Under the pieces are notes generated by a model, which worked only from the letters and a program-made list of their open reading frames with translations, had not been told where the DNA came from and searched no databases. From Polynucleobacter sp. AP-Latsch-80-C2 (lineage in GTDB: Bacteria > Pseudomonadota > Gammaproteobacteria > Burkholderiales > Burkholderiaceae), in assembly GCF_018882185.1 (NCBI RefSeq), contig NZ_JACVOY010000008.1:62001-126000 (forward strand): 64,000 nt of DNA, in the 5' to 3' direction. This document shows, piece after piece, positions 42,804 through 52,222 of this stretch. Positions within the stretch are counted from its first letter, which is position 1; the number at the start of each line of letters is the position of its first letter. The translations under genes and the position numbers were made by a program.

Positions 42804-44849
42804 ATGACAAGCAAAATTAATATTCACCACGAAGCAGATGTCATGGTTATTACCGTGAACAATCCGCCAATTAATGCGGGATCTACAGAGGTTCGTAAGG
42901 GACTCCTGGAGGCTATCGAACTATTTCAGGGCGATCCAAAATCCTCTGCGGCTGTCATCATTGGTGGAGGGAGTACCTTTATTGCAGGATCGGATATCAA
43001 AGAGTTTTCTCAGCCCTTGGCTGAGCCTCACTTGCCGAATGTGATTAGCGCTATTGAGAATTGCCCTAAACCAGTGGTCTGTGCTTTACATGGTGCCGCT
43101 CTAGGAGGTGGGTTTGAGTTGGCTTTGGGGTGTGATGCACGTATTGCACTGGAAGGTGCATTGGTCGGTTTGCCAGAGGTGACCTTAGGCATTATTCCTG
43201 GCGCCGGAGGCACTCAACGTTTACCAAGACTCATTGGTGTTGAAAAGTCGATTGAATTTATTTGTGCTGGCACACGCATCAAGGCCGATGAAGCTCTCAA
43301 ACTGGGCATTATTAACAAACTGGTTAAAGAGGATCTTTTGGGGAACGCCATTCAGTTTGCAAGATCCCTGATTGGTCAAAAAAATCGTATCCGCGACATT
43401 GCTACGCCAAAAGCTGAAGCGTCTAGTGTGTTAGCTGCTACCCAAAAGGCATTGAAGGCGGGCAAGAATCGTCCAAACGTAAATAAAGCGATTGAGATGA
43501 TTAGCAATGCGCTGACTTTGCCCATTGATCAAGGATTGGCAATTGAGCGCGAGGTATTTCAGGAGCTACGGATTGCCACTGAGGCTAAGGCATTACGCCA
43601 CCAATTCTTTGCTGAACGTAAGTTATTTAAAGCATTGGGTAGTGATGAACAAAATCTAAAGACGATTGAGCAAGTTGCAGTCATTGGCTCTGGAACGATG
43701 GGTTCTGGAATCGCAATGGCTTGCCTATCTGCTGGATATAAAGTCCTGATACTGGATCAAAATGAAGTGGCCTTAGCAAATGGCGCTAAAAAGGTAGTAG
43801 ATTTTTATGAATCTCGCGTTAAAAGCGGCAAGATAGCAGAAGATAAAGCGAGTGCAATTCTGAAGGGCTTTACTCACTCTACACAATGGGCTGATATCGC
43901 GTCAGCAGACTTAATCATCGAAGCGGTATTTGAAGAGATGGAAGTAAAGCATGTGGTCTTCCAGAAGATTGAAGAAAATGCTAGTCCTAATGCATTACTC
44001 GCCTCCAATACATCCTATTTAGATATTGATGCTATTGCCATTAAAACCAAAAACCCATCTCGTGTATTTGGTTTGCATTTCTTTAGCCCTGCACAAGTGA
44101 TGAAGTTGATTGAAATTGTGCGTTGTAAGCAGACCGAGCCAAGTGTTATTACAACTGCTCTGCAATTTGCAAAGCGTTTAGGTAAAACACCCGTGATTAG
44201 CGCTAATGCTTTTGGATTTATTGGCAACCGTATTTATGCGGCCTACCGTCGTCAATGTGAATTTATGTTGGAAGAGGGGGCTTACCCCGAACAGATTGAT
44301 AAAGCCTTAGAAGAATATGGATTTGCTATGGGTCCATTTGCCGTGTCGGATATGTCAGGATTAGATATTGCTTGGGCCATGCGCAAGAGTCAGGCTGCAA
44401 CAAGAAACCCTGAGCATCGCTATGTCAATATTGCAGATCAACTTTGCTTAGCGGGTAGGTTTGGACGCAAAACGGGATCAGGGTTTTACCAATACCTTGA
44501 TGGCAAAAAATCGAATGCAGTCGATTCTTTTGTTAAAAAGATAATTGTTGAGGCAAGTGATGCAAAAGGTATTACTCGCCGTGAATTTACCAATACAGAA
44601 ATTGTGAATCGCGTATTGCTTGCCATGATGAATGAAATCGCCCATTTAGCATCTGAGAAGGTGGTGGGTGATGTCACTGATTGTGACGTCGCACTGGTTA
44701 ATGGGTATGGCTTCCCTCGTTGGTGCGGAGGTCCTGTATTTATTGCCCGTGAAATGGGCAAGGACAAGCTTGAGTCTGAAATTGCTAACTTAGCAAAAAT
44801 CAGTGGGCCTGGATTTATGAAAGCCAATCTTGATGGCTTATTCGAATAA
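42804..44849 (+). CDS. Bifunctional enoyl-CoA hydratase/3-hydroxyacyl-CoA dehydrogenase (FadJ-like)
   Basis: A 681-residue fusion. The N-terminal crotonase domain (1-190) has FIAGSDIKEF, GAALGGGFELALGCDARIA and LPEVTLGIIPGAGGTQRLPR with both catalytic glutamates. The dehydrogenase domain starts at about 290 with the NAD motif VAVIGSGTMGSGIAMA and has the catalytic His in GLHFFSPAQVMKL and the ANAFGFIGNRI segment. Two C-terminal HCDH domains follow. It carries out steps 2 and 3 of beta-oxidation. No thiolase partner is next to it; the thiolase at 35983 may serve. Confidence 0.92.
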   Translation: MTSKINIHHEADVMVITVNNPPINAGSTEVRKGLLEAIELFQGDPKSSAAVIIGGGSTFIAGSDIKEFSQPLAEPHLPNVISAIENCPKPVVCALHGAALGGGFELALGCDARIALEGALVGLPEVTLGIIPGAGGTQRLPRLIGVEKSIEFICAGTRIKADEALKLGIINKLVKEDLLGNAIQFARSLIGQKNRIRDIATPKAEASSVLAATQKALKAGKNRPNVNKAIEMISNALTLPIDQGLAIEREVFQELRIATEAKALRHQFFAERKLFKALGSDEQNLKTIEQVAVIGSGTMGSGIAMACLSAGYKVLILDQNEVALANGAKKVVDFYESRVKSGKIAEDKASAILKGFTHSTQWADIASADLIIEAVFEEMEVKHVVFQKIEENASPNALLASNTSYLDIDAIAIKTKNPSRVFGLHFFSPAQVMKLIEIVRCKQTEPSVITTALQFAKRLGKTPVISANAFGFIGNRIYAAYRRQCEFMLEEGAYPEQIDKALEEYGFAMGPFAVSDMSGLDIAWAMRKSQAATRNPEHRYVNIADQLCLAGRFGRKTGSGFYQYLDGKKSNAVDSFVKKIIVEASDAKGITRREFTNTEIVNRVLLAMMNEIAHLASEKVVGDVTDCDVALVNGYGFPRWCGGPVFIAREMGKDKLESEIANLAKISGPGFMKANLDGLFE

Positions 44850-44861
44850 AGAAAGCTCGCT

Positions 44862-45812
44862 ATGCATATTGTGATATCTGACGACCACCAAGACTGCATT
44901 CGGCATCTTTCCTGTTTTGAGAAATTACAAGGCCATACCGTAGAGATTTTTAACAATAGCGTGAGCGGTACCGATGCTCTTGCAGAGCGTTATAAAAATG
45001 CCGACGCAATTGTGTTGATTCGTGAAAGAACAGTCATTACGAGAGAGTTGCTAGATCGCCTCCCCAAATTAAAGGTGATTTCTCAAACCGGAAAAATGGC
45101 ATCCCATGTGGACCTGCAGGCCTGTAAAGAAAAAGGCATTGTGGTGATGGACGGCAGGGGTTCTGGGGCTGCCACAGCAGAGTTAAATATGTTGCTTATC
45201 TTGGCATCCTTGAGAAAGCTAGTTGAAGAGGTTGCTAGATTAAAGAATGGTCAGTGGCAAGGCTATCTCGGCGACCAGTTAGCAGGCAAAGTCCTGGGTG
45301 TCTATGGATTTGGACGGATTGGTAAACAGGTCTGTCATTTGGGAAAAGCATTTGGTGCTAAACCATTGGTTTGGGGTCGCCAAAGCAGTCTTCAAAAAGC
45401 TGCTGAAGAAGGATTTGCCGTGGCCTCCTCGAAAGAGGATTTCTTCCGTACTAGCGATATCGTGTGCTTGCAACTCAGACTTAACGATGAGACGCGTAAT
45501 ATCGTGCGCACTCAAGATTTAGCCATGATGAAGCCAACTTCATTATTAGTAAATGCTAGTCGTGCTGAATTGATTGAGCCAGGCGCTCTAGAAGCAGGGC
45601 TAAAGCAAGGACGCCCTGCATATGCCGCTATAGATACCTATGAATCAGAGCCAATCTTAGGGGCTAATCATCCATTACTGCATTTACCTAACTGTTTATG
45701 CACCCCACATATTGGTTTTGTAGAGAGAGATAACTACGAAGCCTATTTTGGTATTGCTTTTGACAACATCAACGCTTATTTGGCGGGCTCACCACAAAAC
45801 TGTGTGAACTAA
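44862..45812 (+). CDS. D-2-hydroxyacid dehydrogenase family protein
   Basis: A 316-residue NAD(P)-dependent dehydrogenase of the SerA/PdxB type. The nucleotide motif is GVYGFGRIGKQV. Catalytic residues are Arg in VNASRAELIEPG, Glu in DTYESEP and His in TPHIGF. It would interconvert a 2-oxo acid and the matching D-2-hydroxy acid. It is 12 bases behind the FadJ-like gene and followed by the acyl-CoA dehydrogenase gene. A second, divergent homologue is encoded at 52223, so two different hydroxy acids may be handled. Confidence 0.9.
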   Translation: MHIVISDDHQDCIRHLSCFEKLQGHTVEIFNNSVSGTDALAERYKNADAIVLIRERTVITRELLDRLPKLKVISQTGKMASHVDLQACKEKGIVVMDGRGSGAATAELNMLLILASLRKLVEEVARLKNGQWQGYLGDQLAGKVLGVYGFGRIGKQVCHLGKAFGAKPLVWGRQSSLQKAAEEGFAVASSKEDFFRTSDIVCLQLRLNDETRNIVRTQDLAMMKPTSLLVNASRAELIEPGALEAGLKQGRPAYAAIDTYESEPILGANHPLLHLPNCLCTPHIGFVERDNYEAYFGIAFDNINAYLAGSPQNCVN

Positions 45813-45856
45813 CAAAATAAAACACGAAACAAAACATATAGCAAAGAAAGTGAATC

Positions 45857-47002
45857 ATGGATTTTCATTTAAATAGCGAACAAAGAGCTTTTGCAGATGC
45901 AGTCGGTAAATTTGCCGAAAAAGAATTGGCACCAGGCGCCTTAGAGCGTGCACACAGCCCTGAATATCCATGGGTGATTGCGCAAAAAATCAGCGAGCAA
46001 GGCCTTTTAGGTATAGCTTTTCCAGAAAAAGATGGCGGCATGGGCGGGACATTAATGGATGCCGTGATTGCCATTCAAGAGGTGGCAATGCATTGCCCTA
46101 AATCAGCCGATGTGGTGCAGGCAGGAAACTTTGGTGCGATTAGAACATTTGTTGAATATGCTAGTGACGCACAAAAGGAAAAATATTTACCTGACTTGTT
46201 GGCCGGAAAGAAAATTCTTGGTTTGGGTATGAGTGAGCCGGGAGCAGGCTCTGCGGTGACAGAGTTGGCAACTTCTGCCAAAAAAGTAGATGGTGGTTAT
46301 TTAATCAATGGTTCTAAGGTGTTTTCAACGCATAGCCCTGAGGCAGGTCTCTTTCTGGTGTATGTCCGTTTTGGTCCAGGATTAGACGGTATTGGTTCTG
46401 TATTGGTTGAGCGAGATGCGCCAGGACTCACAGTTGGTCAGCCAAATAGCTTCATGAGTGGCGAAGAGTGGTCGCAGCTTTACTTTGAAGATTGCTTCAT
46501 TTCTGATGATGGACTTCTATTGGGGCCGGGCGGATTTAAAAAGCAAATCAGTGGATTTAACGTAGAGCGTATTGGTAACTCTTCACGTGCTTTGGCGCTC
46601 GGACGTTATGCGTTTAACAAGGCAAAGGAATACGCCTCTGTACGCGAGCAATTTGGGAAGCAAATTTGCGAATTTCAAGGAATTCAGTGGAAGTTTGCAG
46701 AGATGGCTGTCAAATTGGATGCTGCACAATTAATGCTATATCGTGCTGCAGTCAATGCCCAAGAGGGATTGCCTTCTGCTTATGAAACTACTGCTGCAAA
46801 GTTAATTTGTAACAACACTGGATTTGAGGTGGCTAATGAGGCGCTACAAATCATGGGTGCGACTGGTTACAGCCAAGAGACTTTGGTTGAGTATTGTGTG
46901 CGACGTACGCGCGGCTGGATGATTGCAGGTGGTTCTATCGAGATTTTGAAGAATAGAATTGCGGAAGAGGTATTTGACCGTCGTTTTAATCAAAGAGCAT
47001 AG
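45857..47002 (+). CDS. Acyl-CoA dehydrogenase
   Basis: A 381-residue FAD-dependent acyl-CoA dehydrogenase with the usual three domains: N-terminal helical (1-115), the FAD-binding segment LGLGMSEPGAGSAVT, the middle beta domain, and the C-terminal helical domain with YASVREQFGKQICEFQG and ALQIMGATGYSQETLVEY. The catalytic base region near the end reads AGGSIEILKNRIAEEVF, with Glu in the usual place of the short- and branched-chain enzymes. It introduces the alpha-beta double bond in the pathway that the FadJ-like and hydratase proteins continue. Confidence 0.93.
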   Translation: MDFHLNSEQRAFADAVGKFAEKELAPGALERAHSPEYPWVIAQKISEQGLLGIAFPEKDGGMGGTLMDAVIAIQEVAMHCPKSADVVQAGNFGAIRTFVEYASDAQKEKYLPDLLAGKKILGLGMSEPGAGSAVTELATSAKKVDGGYLINGSKVFSTHSPEAGLFLVYVRFGPGLDGIGSVLVERDAPGLTVGQPNSFMSGEEWSQLYFEDCFISDDGLLLGPGGFKKQISGFNVERIGNSSRALALGRYAFNKAKEYASVREQFGKQICEFQGIQWKFAEMAVKLDAAQLMLYRAAVNAQEGLPSAYETTAAKLICNNTGFEVANEALQIMGATGYSQETLVEYCVRRTRGWMIAGGSIEILKNRIAEEVFDRRFNQRA

Positions 47003-47049
47003 TATTCATTCATAAATTATTCACTATTAAAAAAGTAGAGAGACAAAAA

Positions 47050-48024
47050 ATGAAATCCTTGAAACAGTTAGCACTGCTGTTAGCTTGCGCATTGATGTTG
47101 GTATCCAATGCCTTCTCGCAAGGCGCAGGAAATTACCCAGATAAGCCTATTAAAATTATTGTTTCGTTTACCGCTGGTGGTACGACAGATATTTTGGCTC
47201 GTGAAGTTGCCAACCAGATGAGTATTCGCTGGAAGGTGCCAGTCATTGTTGAGAATAAGCCAGGGGCTGCCGGGAATTTAGGTACCGAGGTAGTAGGTAG
47301 AGCGCCACCGGATGGCTATTTATTGCTGGCCAATTCGATTGGGCCAATTTCCATTAACCCAACACTGTTCGGCAATTTGGCAGTAAACCCACAAAAAGCA
47401 TTGCAGCCTGTAGCTCTATTGGGCGATGTGCCGAATATCTTGGTAGTTCCAGCAAGTTCTGGTGTGAAGACTTGGAAAGAGTTTCAAGCTTATGCCAAAG
47501 CAAATGCTAGCAATCTCAATTACGGCTCTACAGGTATTGGCACTACAGCACACTTAATTAGTTTCTTGTTTTCACAAAAGACCGGAATTAATGCTACTCA
47601 TATTCCATATAAAGGGGCTGAAGCAACCCGAGACTTAGTTGCGGGACGTTTGCAATTTATGTTTGCTACAGCGCCTTCAGTGATTCCGCTAATTAAAGCT
47701 GGTCAGTTAAATGCCATAGCGGTTTCATCCAAGAAGCGAATTAGTGCAATGCCAGATTTGCCAACACTCAATGAGCTTGGTGTGGAGATTGCGACTGGTG
47801 CTTGGTTTGGCCTATTTGCACCAGCAGGAACCAATCCAGCGATTGTAAAAAAATTGAATGAAACGGTCGTGAGCATTTTGGAAGAACCTGTCATTCGTCA
47901 GAAATTGCTTGGTCTGGGTGCTGATCCTGTTCTCATGAACGTTCAAGAATTCACTAAGTTTGTTCGGGGAGATTTCGCCTTGTGGGCGCCAATCGTTAAA
48001 GCATCTGGCGCTAAGCCCGAATAA
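47050..48024 (+). CDS. TctC/Bug-family periplasmic solute-binding protein (3 of 6)
   Basis: A 324-residue receptor with signal peptide (NAFSQ-GAG), NYPDKPIKIIVSFTAGGTTDILA, VENKPGAAGNLG and VGRAPPDGY motifs. It departs from the common VP/PGGG loop by reading SFTAGGTTD, which could change ligand choice. It follows the acyl-CoA dehydrogenase gene by 47 bases and precedes the MmgE/PrpD gene by only 3 bases, so it may serve that enzyme's substrate. No TctAB genes are near. Confidence 0.9.
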   Translation: MKSLKQLALLLACALMLVSNAFSQGAGNYPDKPIKIIVSFTAGGTTDILAREVANQMSIRWKVPVIVENKPGAAGNLGTEVVGRAPPDGYLLLANSIGPISINPTLFGNLAVNPQKALQPVALLGDVPNILVVPASSGVKTWKEFQAYAKANASNLNYGSTGIGTTAHLISFLFSQKTGINATHIPYKGAEATRDLVAGRLQFMFATAPSVIPLIKAGQLNAIAVSSKKRISAMPDLPTLNELGVEIATGAWFGLFAPAGTNPAIVKKLNETVVSILEEPVIRQKLLGLGADPVLMNVQEFTKFVRGDFALWAPIVKASGAKPE

Positions 48025-48027
48025 ATC

Positions 48028-49386
48028 ATGACCTTGTTACAAGAATTTGGGAAGTTCATTGAAGCTAGCTATCAAACTAGCTTCGCCCCATCAACCATCC
48101 ATAGCGCACGCCGTGTACTTTTGGATTGGCATGGGGCATTGATTGCTGGAGCTGATACAGATGCTGCCTCTAAGTTAAGAGAGGCTTATCTAGAAGAGCT
48201 TGGAGTTGGGCAATGCTCCATCGCAGGAAGCCACCAGAAGGCATTCTCAAGAGCAGCAGCTTTCGTAAATGGCACTATCTCCCATATCGCTGAGTTTGAC
48301 GATATTTTTAGAGATGGGGCTTACCATCCAGCATGCCCTACGATTTCAGCAGCATTTGCATTGGCAGAGTCTCGCAATGAGTCGATTGAAAATTTATTGG
48401 CGGCCATCATTGTTGGATACGAAGTTTCAACCCGAATCAGTAAGGTCATTCAACCAAGTCATTACCAATACTTTCATACCACTGGTACTGCGGGAGTATT
48501 TGGTTCTGCAGCAGCATGCGCTTATTTACTAAAGCTCAATGCATCTCAGGCTTGTGATGCATTGGCGACTGCAGGCACCTTCGCCAGTGGATTACAGCAG
48601 GCATTTCGCTCTGACTCCATGACTAAGCCTATGCATCCAGGTCATGCCGCAGAGGTTGGTCTTAATGCTGCATTGACTGCGCAGGCTGGAATGACCGGCA
48701 CCCCAGATTTACTGGAGGGGGAGGCGGGATTTGGTGCGGCGCTGTGTGAGAATCCACGTTGGAACGAACTCTTTGAGGGATTGGGGTCCGGTTGGAATAT
48801 TGAACATATGACCTTTAAGAATCATGGCTGCTGTGGACACAACTTTCCAGCGATTGATGCGGTATCGCATTTACTCAATGCGCATGCGATTGAGGCCGAG
48901 CAAATTCAGAAAATTCGGGTAGGGGCTTACAAGGCAACCAACGAAGTTTGTCGCTACATACATCCAACAACGCCATTTGAAGCAAAGTTCAGCTTGACCT
49001 ATACCGTTTCTGCCAGAATTATTTTAGGTCGCGTGCGTGAGAGAGCATTTTTAGAGGCTGCATTAAAAAATCCTCAGATTTATGCAATGGAAGATAAGAT
49101 TGAGTTATCAGTAGATCCAGAATGTGCTGCTAAATTTCCTCTGCATCGTTCAGCGAAGGTCGAAATCGAATTGAATGATGGCTCGATTTATACCCACCAT
49201 CAACACACACGACATGGCGATCCTGATGAGCCGCTCACGGATCAAGAATTGACGGATAAATTTCTTGAACTTGCAGAGCCTCGGATTGGTATGCAACTGG
49301 CTCAGACAATCTCAGGGGAAGTACTAGGGGGTAAGTCTTTATCTGTCAGGGATTTAGCTAAATTATGGTCAAAAATGAGCTATTGA
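48028..49386 (+). CDS. MmgE/PrpD-family protein
   Basis: A 452-residue member of the MmgE/PrpD family (2-methylcitrate dehydratase, cis-aconitate decarboxylase and related enzymes). Typical segments are FVNGTISHIAEFDDIFRDGAYHP, GYEVSTRISKVI, FKNHGCCGHNFPAIDAV and SLTYTVSARI. The family removes water or CO2 from tricarboxylate-like acids without metal. It is not next to prpB or prpC, so methylcitrate is unlikely to be the substrate; a similar branched polycarboxylate is more probable. It is tightly linked to the preceding TctC gene. Confidence 0.9.
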   Translation: MTLLQEFGKFIEASYQTSFAPSTIHSARRVLLDWHGALIAGADTDAASKLREAYLEELGVGQCSIAGSHQKAFSRAAAFVNGTISHIAEFDDIFRDGAYHPACPTISAAFALAESRNESIENLLAAIIVGYEVSTRISKVIQPSHYQYFHTTGTAGVFGSAAACAYLLKLNASQACDALATAGTFASGLQQAFRSDSMTKPMHPGHAAEVGLNAALTAQAGMTGTPDLLEGEAGFGAALCENPRWNELFEGLGSGWNIEHMTFKNHGCCGHNFPAIDAVSHLLNAHAIEAEQIQKIRVGAYKATNEVCRYIHPTTPFEAKFSLTYTVSARIILGRVRERAFLEAALKNPQIYAMEDKIELSVDPECAAKFPLHRSAKVEIELNDGSIYTHHQHTRHGDPDEPLTDQELTDKFLELAEPRIGMQLAQTISGEVLGGKSLSVRDLAKLWSKMSY

Positions 49387-49433
49387 TCACCGAATTACTT
49401 AAAATATCAGTAGTAAATCATTAGGTGAAAATC

Positions 49434-50219
49434 ATGACAGTAGGACGCTTGGAATTACCCTCTCTCAAAGATAAAGTTTCCCCAGAGGAATGGAAGGCAC
49501 GTGTAGATCTCGCTGCTTGCTATCGCTTGATTGCGCACTATGGAATGTCTGACATGATGGCCAATCACATTACCATCCGCGTTCCAGGAGAGGAAGGAGC
49601 TTTTCTAACCAATCCCTATGGAATGATGTATGAAGAGATGACTGCTTCCTGCTTTCTGAAGATTAATCATGAAGGCGAAGTCTTATTCAAGCCTGACTTT
49701 GGTGAATTGAATTACGGTTTTAATAAGCCAGGATATATTTTGCACAGTGCAGTACATAAGGCACGACCTGAAGTCGATTGTGTAATTCATACGCACACAC
49801 CAGCAGGCATGGCAATTTCCTCTCTCAAATGTGGTTTATTGCCAATTAATCAAACTGCAATGCGCTTTCTCAAGATTGGTTATCACGACTATATGGGCGT
49901 CGTGCTCGATATGGCGGAACAAGAAGTATTGGTACGGGATCTTGGAAACGCGGAGGCAATGATTTTGCGTAATCACGGCTTATTAACTGTGGGTAGATCA
50001 GTTGGCGAAGCCTTTAACTGGATGCATCGACTAGAGACCTCATGCCGTGCTCAATTGGCGGCTATGGCTTGCAATACTGCGTTTCAGGAGGTGCCACCAG
50101 CAGTCTTAGAGGAGACCTATATGAACTATCAGCCACAAACACGTAGGCCTTATGGTTTGATGGAATGGCCAGGCTTATTGAGGTTTGTGGATCGTATGGA
50201 TCCCAGCTTTAAGGATTAA
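49434..50219 (+). CDS. Class II aldolase/adducin family protein
   Basis: The ATG at 49434 follows TTAGGTG by 6 bases and gives a 261-residue product; a GTG three codons earlier is less likely. Metal-binding histidines are seen in HTHTPAGMA and RNHGLLTVG, and the AcyRLIAHYGMSDMMANHI-like opening is standard for the family. It catalyses aldol cleavage or decarboxylation of phospho- or hydroxy-acids. In aromatic and carboxylate pathways members act as oxaloacetate-type or 4-hydroxy-2-oxo acid lyases. It is the last gene before the 125-base gap in the run. Confidence 0.88.
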   Translation: MTVGRLELPSLKDKVSPEEWKARVDLAACYRLIAHYGMSDMMANHITIRVPGEEGAFLTNPYGMMYEEMTASCFLKINHEGEVLFKPDFGELNYGFNKPGYILHSAVHKARPEVDCVIHTHTPAGMAISSLKCGLLPINQTAMRFLKIGYHDYMGVVLDMAEQEVLVRDLGNAEAMILRNHGLLTVGRSVGEAFNWMHRLETSCRAQLAAMACNTAFQEVPPAVLEETYMNYQPQTRRPYGLMEWPGLLRFVDRMDPSFKD

Positions 50220-50253
50220 CTCAGAAAGAGTGGTTTTAAGGTAGCATGGGCTG

Positions 50254-50279
50254 TTGGGGGGAGGGCTATCTCCCTTCAA
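50254..50279 (+). other. Intra-operon hairpin
   Basis: TTGGGGGGAG (50254-50263) pairs with CTCCCTTCAA (50270-50279), with two G-T wobbles and a 6-base loop. It lies in the 125-base gap between the class II aldolase and TctC genes and has no T-run, so it could be an mRNA processing or stability element rather than a terminator. Confidence 0.4.
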
Positions 50280-50344
50280 CGGACCAGTAGTAAATCAGTA
50301 GTACAAAATAAAAAACACAAAAGCGAAAAACGCTGGAGACAAAC

Positions 50345-51319
50345 ATGTGGCAAATTTTTTTCCAAAGAGGGGCCTTTGGCATCTTGATGCTTTGCTGTTC
50401 CTTTTGGGTGGCAGCACAAACTTATCCTAGCAAGACGATTACTTTAGTAGTGCCTTTTGCTCCTGGCGGCAATGTTGATGTGATTGCTAGATCCATTGCA
50501 CCATCTCTTGCCAAGGTTACTGGTCAGTCGGTCGTTGTTGAAAATAAGGCGGGAGCTGGTGGCGCGATTGGATCTGCTTATGTTGCTCGAGCTGAGGCTG
50601 ATGGCCATACTTTATTGGTTGCAACCACCAACACGATTTCAGTCTTACCTTACATGCTCAAGACACCTCCTTATAAGCCAGATAGTTTTGAGCCAGTAGG
50701 ACTTGCTGCAGTTTCTCCACTGGTATTAGTAGTGCGCAAAGATGACAAGCGCTTTCCGAATGCGAAAGCAGTGCTTCAGGCTGCAAAAAATGCACCTGGT
50801 TCAGTCTCTGTTGGGCACGCTGGACAGGGCACTTCTAATCACATTGCAATTTTGCGTATGGAAGACGCTACTAAGGCTAGTTTTAATATCATCCCTTATA
50901 AAGGTTCGGCCCCTGCCTTAACAGACCTCATGGGAGGACAGATCGATTTCGTGGTTGATCAAATTACCAGCTCAAAGCCTTTTGTTGATTCTGGAAGCTT
51001 AAGAATTTTGGCGGTGATCTCTAAGGATCGCGATCCTGGTTTGCCGGATTCTCCAACCTTGCGTGAAGCAATGGGATTAGATTTAGATGCCAGTACTACT
51101 GCGGGCATTTTGGCCCCCTTGGGCACTTCGCCTAATGTAGTGAAGTCTCTGAATGCATCCCTGAGAAAAGCAATTGATGATAGTGGTGTACGCGGACGCT
51201 TAAGAGTATTAGGTAGCACTGCACGTTCATCTACTACTCAAGAGTGGGCAGCGATGTTAAATCAAGAATCAATTAACTCCCAGGCTTTATTGCAATCTGG
51301 AAAAATAAAGGCTGAATAA
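50345..51319 (+). CDS. TctC/Bug-family periplasmic solute-binding protein (4 of 6)
   Basis: A 324-residue receptor with signal peptide (WVAAQ-TYP). Motifs are TYPSKTITLVVPFAPGGNVDVIA and VENKAGAGGAIGSAYVARAEADGHT; the usual PDGYT is replaced by ADGHT. GGAG stands 6-7 bases before the ATG. It opens the second half of the rightward run after the 125-base gap and is 5 bases upstream of the LigI-like gene, which suggests that it binds an aromatic-derived or lactone-type acid. Confidence 0.9.
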   Translation: MWQIFFQRGAFGILMLCCSFWVAAQTYPSKTITLVVPFAPGGNVDVIARSIAPSLAKVTGQSVVVENKAGAGGAIGSAYVARAEADGHTLLVATTNTISVLPYMLKTPPYKPDSFEPVGLAAVSPLVLVVRKDDKRFPNAKAVLQAAKNAPGSVSVGHAGQGTSNHIAILRMEDATKASFNIIPYKGSAPALTDLMGGQIDFVVDQITSSKPFVDSGSLRILAVISKDRDPGLPDSPTLREAMGLDLDASTTAGILAPLGTSPNVVKSLNASLRKAIDDSGVRGRLRVLGSTARSSTTQEWAAMLNQESINSQALLQSGKIKAE

Positions 51320-51324
51320 ATTAA

Positions 51325-52221
51325 ATGACTCGCGCTTGTTTACCTCCAAAATCGGAATATACCCCAATTAATTTTTCAGTTCCTGCGGGGGCATGCGATA
51401 GCCACGTTCATATCTTTGGACCTTTTTCCAAGTACCCATTGGCAGATGACCGTAGCTACACCCCACAAGAATTTTCACCAGCCCAGTTTGCAGCGCACCT
51501 CGATCGCATTGGTTTTGCTCGGGGTGTATTGGTTACTGCTAGTGTCTGTGGCACCAATAATGGTTCTTTATTAGAGGGGCTTGAGAAGTATCCAGATCGG
51601 TTCAGAGGTGTAGTGGTGCCCGATATTAATGTGACCGATAAAGAATTAGATCGTTGGCATGACTTAGGCGTTCGTGCTGCCCGTTTTAATTTATTGCAAA
51701 TTGATGGCAAGCCCATGTATCGCAATGGAGTGGGTCTTGAGGTATTGCAAAAGTTAGCGCCGAAGTTTGCGGAGCGAGGATGGCATGCGCAGATTTGGGC
51801 TCATGCTCCGGATCTTCCGGAGCTGGCACCAAAACTACTGCCCTTGGGTTTGCCGTTGGTAATCGATCATATGGGGCGAATGAATACCAGTCATGGCCTG
51901 AATAATCCTGGCTTTCAGTTTCTGTGTCGAATGCTTACGGAAGGAAAGGGCTGGGTCAAGATTTCGGGGGCTGATCGTATCGGCGATCTGAGCAAAGAGT
52001 ATGCAGATGTCGATCCTTTTGCGAAAGCCTTGCTAGCAGCTAATCCTGATAATGTGGTTTGGGGTACTGATTGGCCTCATATCAATTACTTTGATACTGC
52101 CTCAGTTCCTGATGATGGCGTATTGCTCAATTTATTGTCACGCTGGATTGATAAGCCTGCAGACTTAGAGCGGGTGTTGGTCTCTAATCCTGCGCGTCTT
52201 TACGACTTCCCTAAAGCTTAA
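51325..52221 (+). CDS. Amidohydrolase, 2-pyrone-4,6-dicarboxylate lactonase-like (LigI-like)
   Basis: A 298-residue TIM-barrel amidohydrolase. The metal motif SHVHIFGP near residue 25, the DRSYTPQEF segment, VIDHMGR and the catalytic Asp in WGTDWPHI match the LigI/COG3618 family. LigI opens 2-pyrone-4,6-dicarboxylate in protocatechuate 4,5-cleavage. A RraA/LigK-type aldolase is encoded 6 kb downstream, but LigJ, LigC and ring-dioxygenase genes are not in view. It is therefore a family member with an unknown lactone or dicarboxylate substrate. Confidence 0.85.
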   Translation: MTRACLPPKSEYTPINFSVPAGACDSHVHIFGPFSKYPLADDRSYTPQEFSPAQFAAHLDRIGFARGVLVTASVCGTNNGSLLEGLEKYPDRFRGVVVPDINVTDKELDRWHDLGVRAARFNLLQIDGKPMYRNGVGLEVLQKLAPKFAERGWHAQIWAHAPDLPELAPKLLPLGLPLVIDHMGRMNTSHGLNNPGFQFLCRMLTEGKGWVKISGADRIGDLSKEYADVDPFAKALLAANPDNVVWGTDWPHINYFDTASVPDDGVLLNLLSRWIDKPADLERVLVSNPARLYDFPKA

Positions 52222-52222
52222 T

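Noticed and set aside
44486-44956. 156-codon minus-strand frame opposite the end of the FadJ-like gene
   Set aside because: It is antisense to conserved coding sequence and spans two real genes, with no Shine-Dalgarno or family motif.
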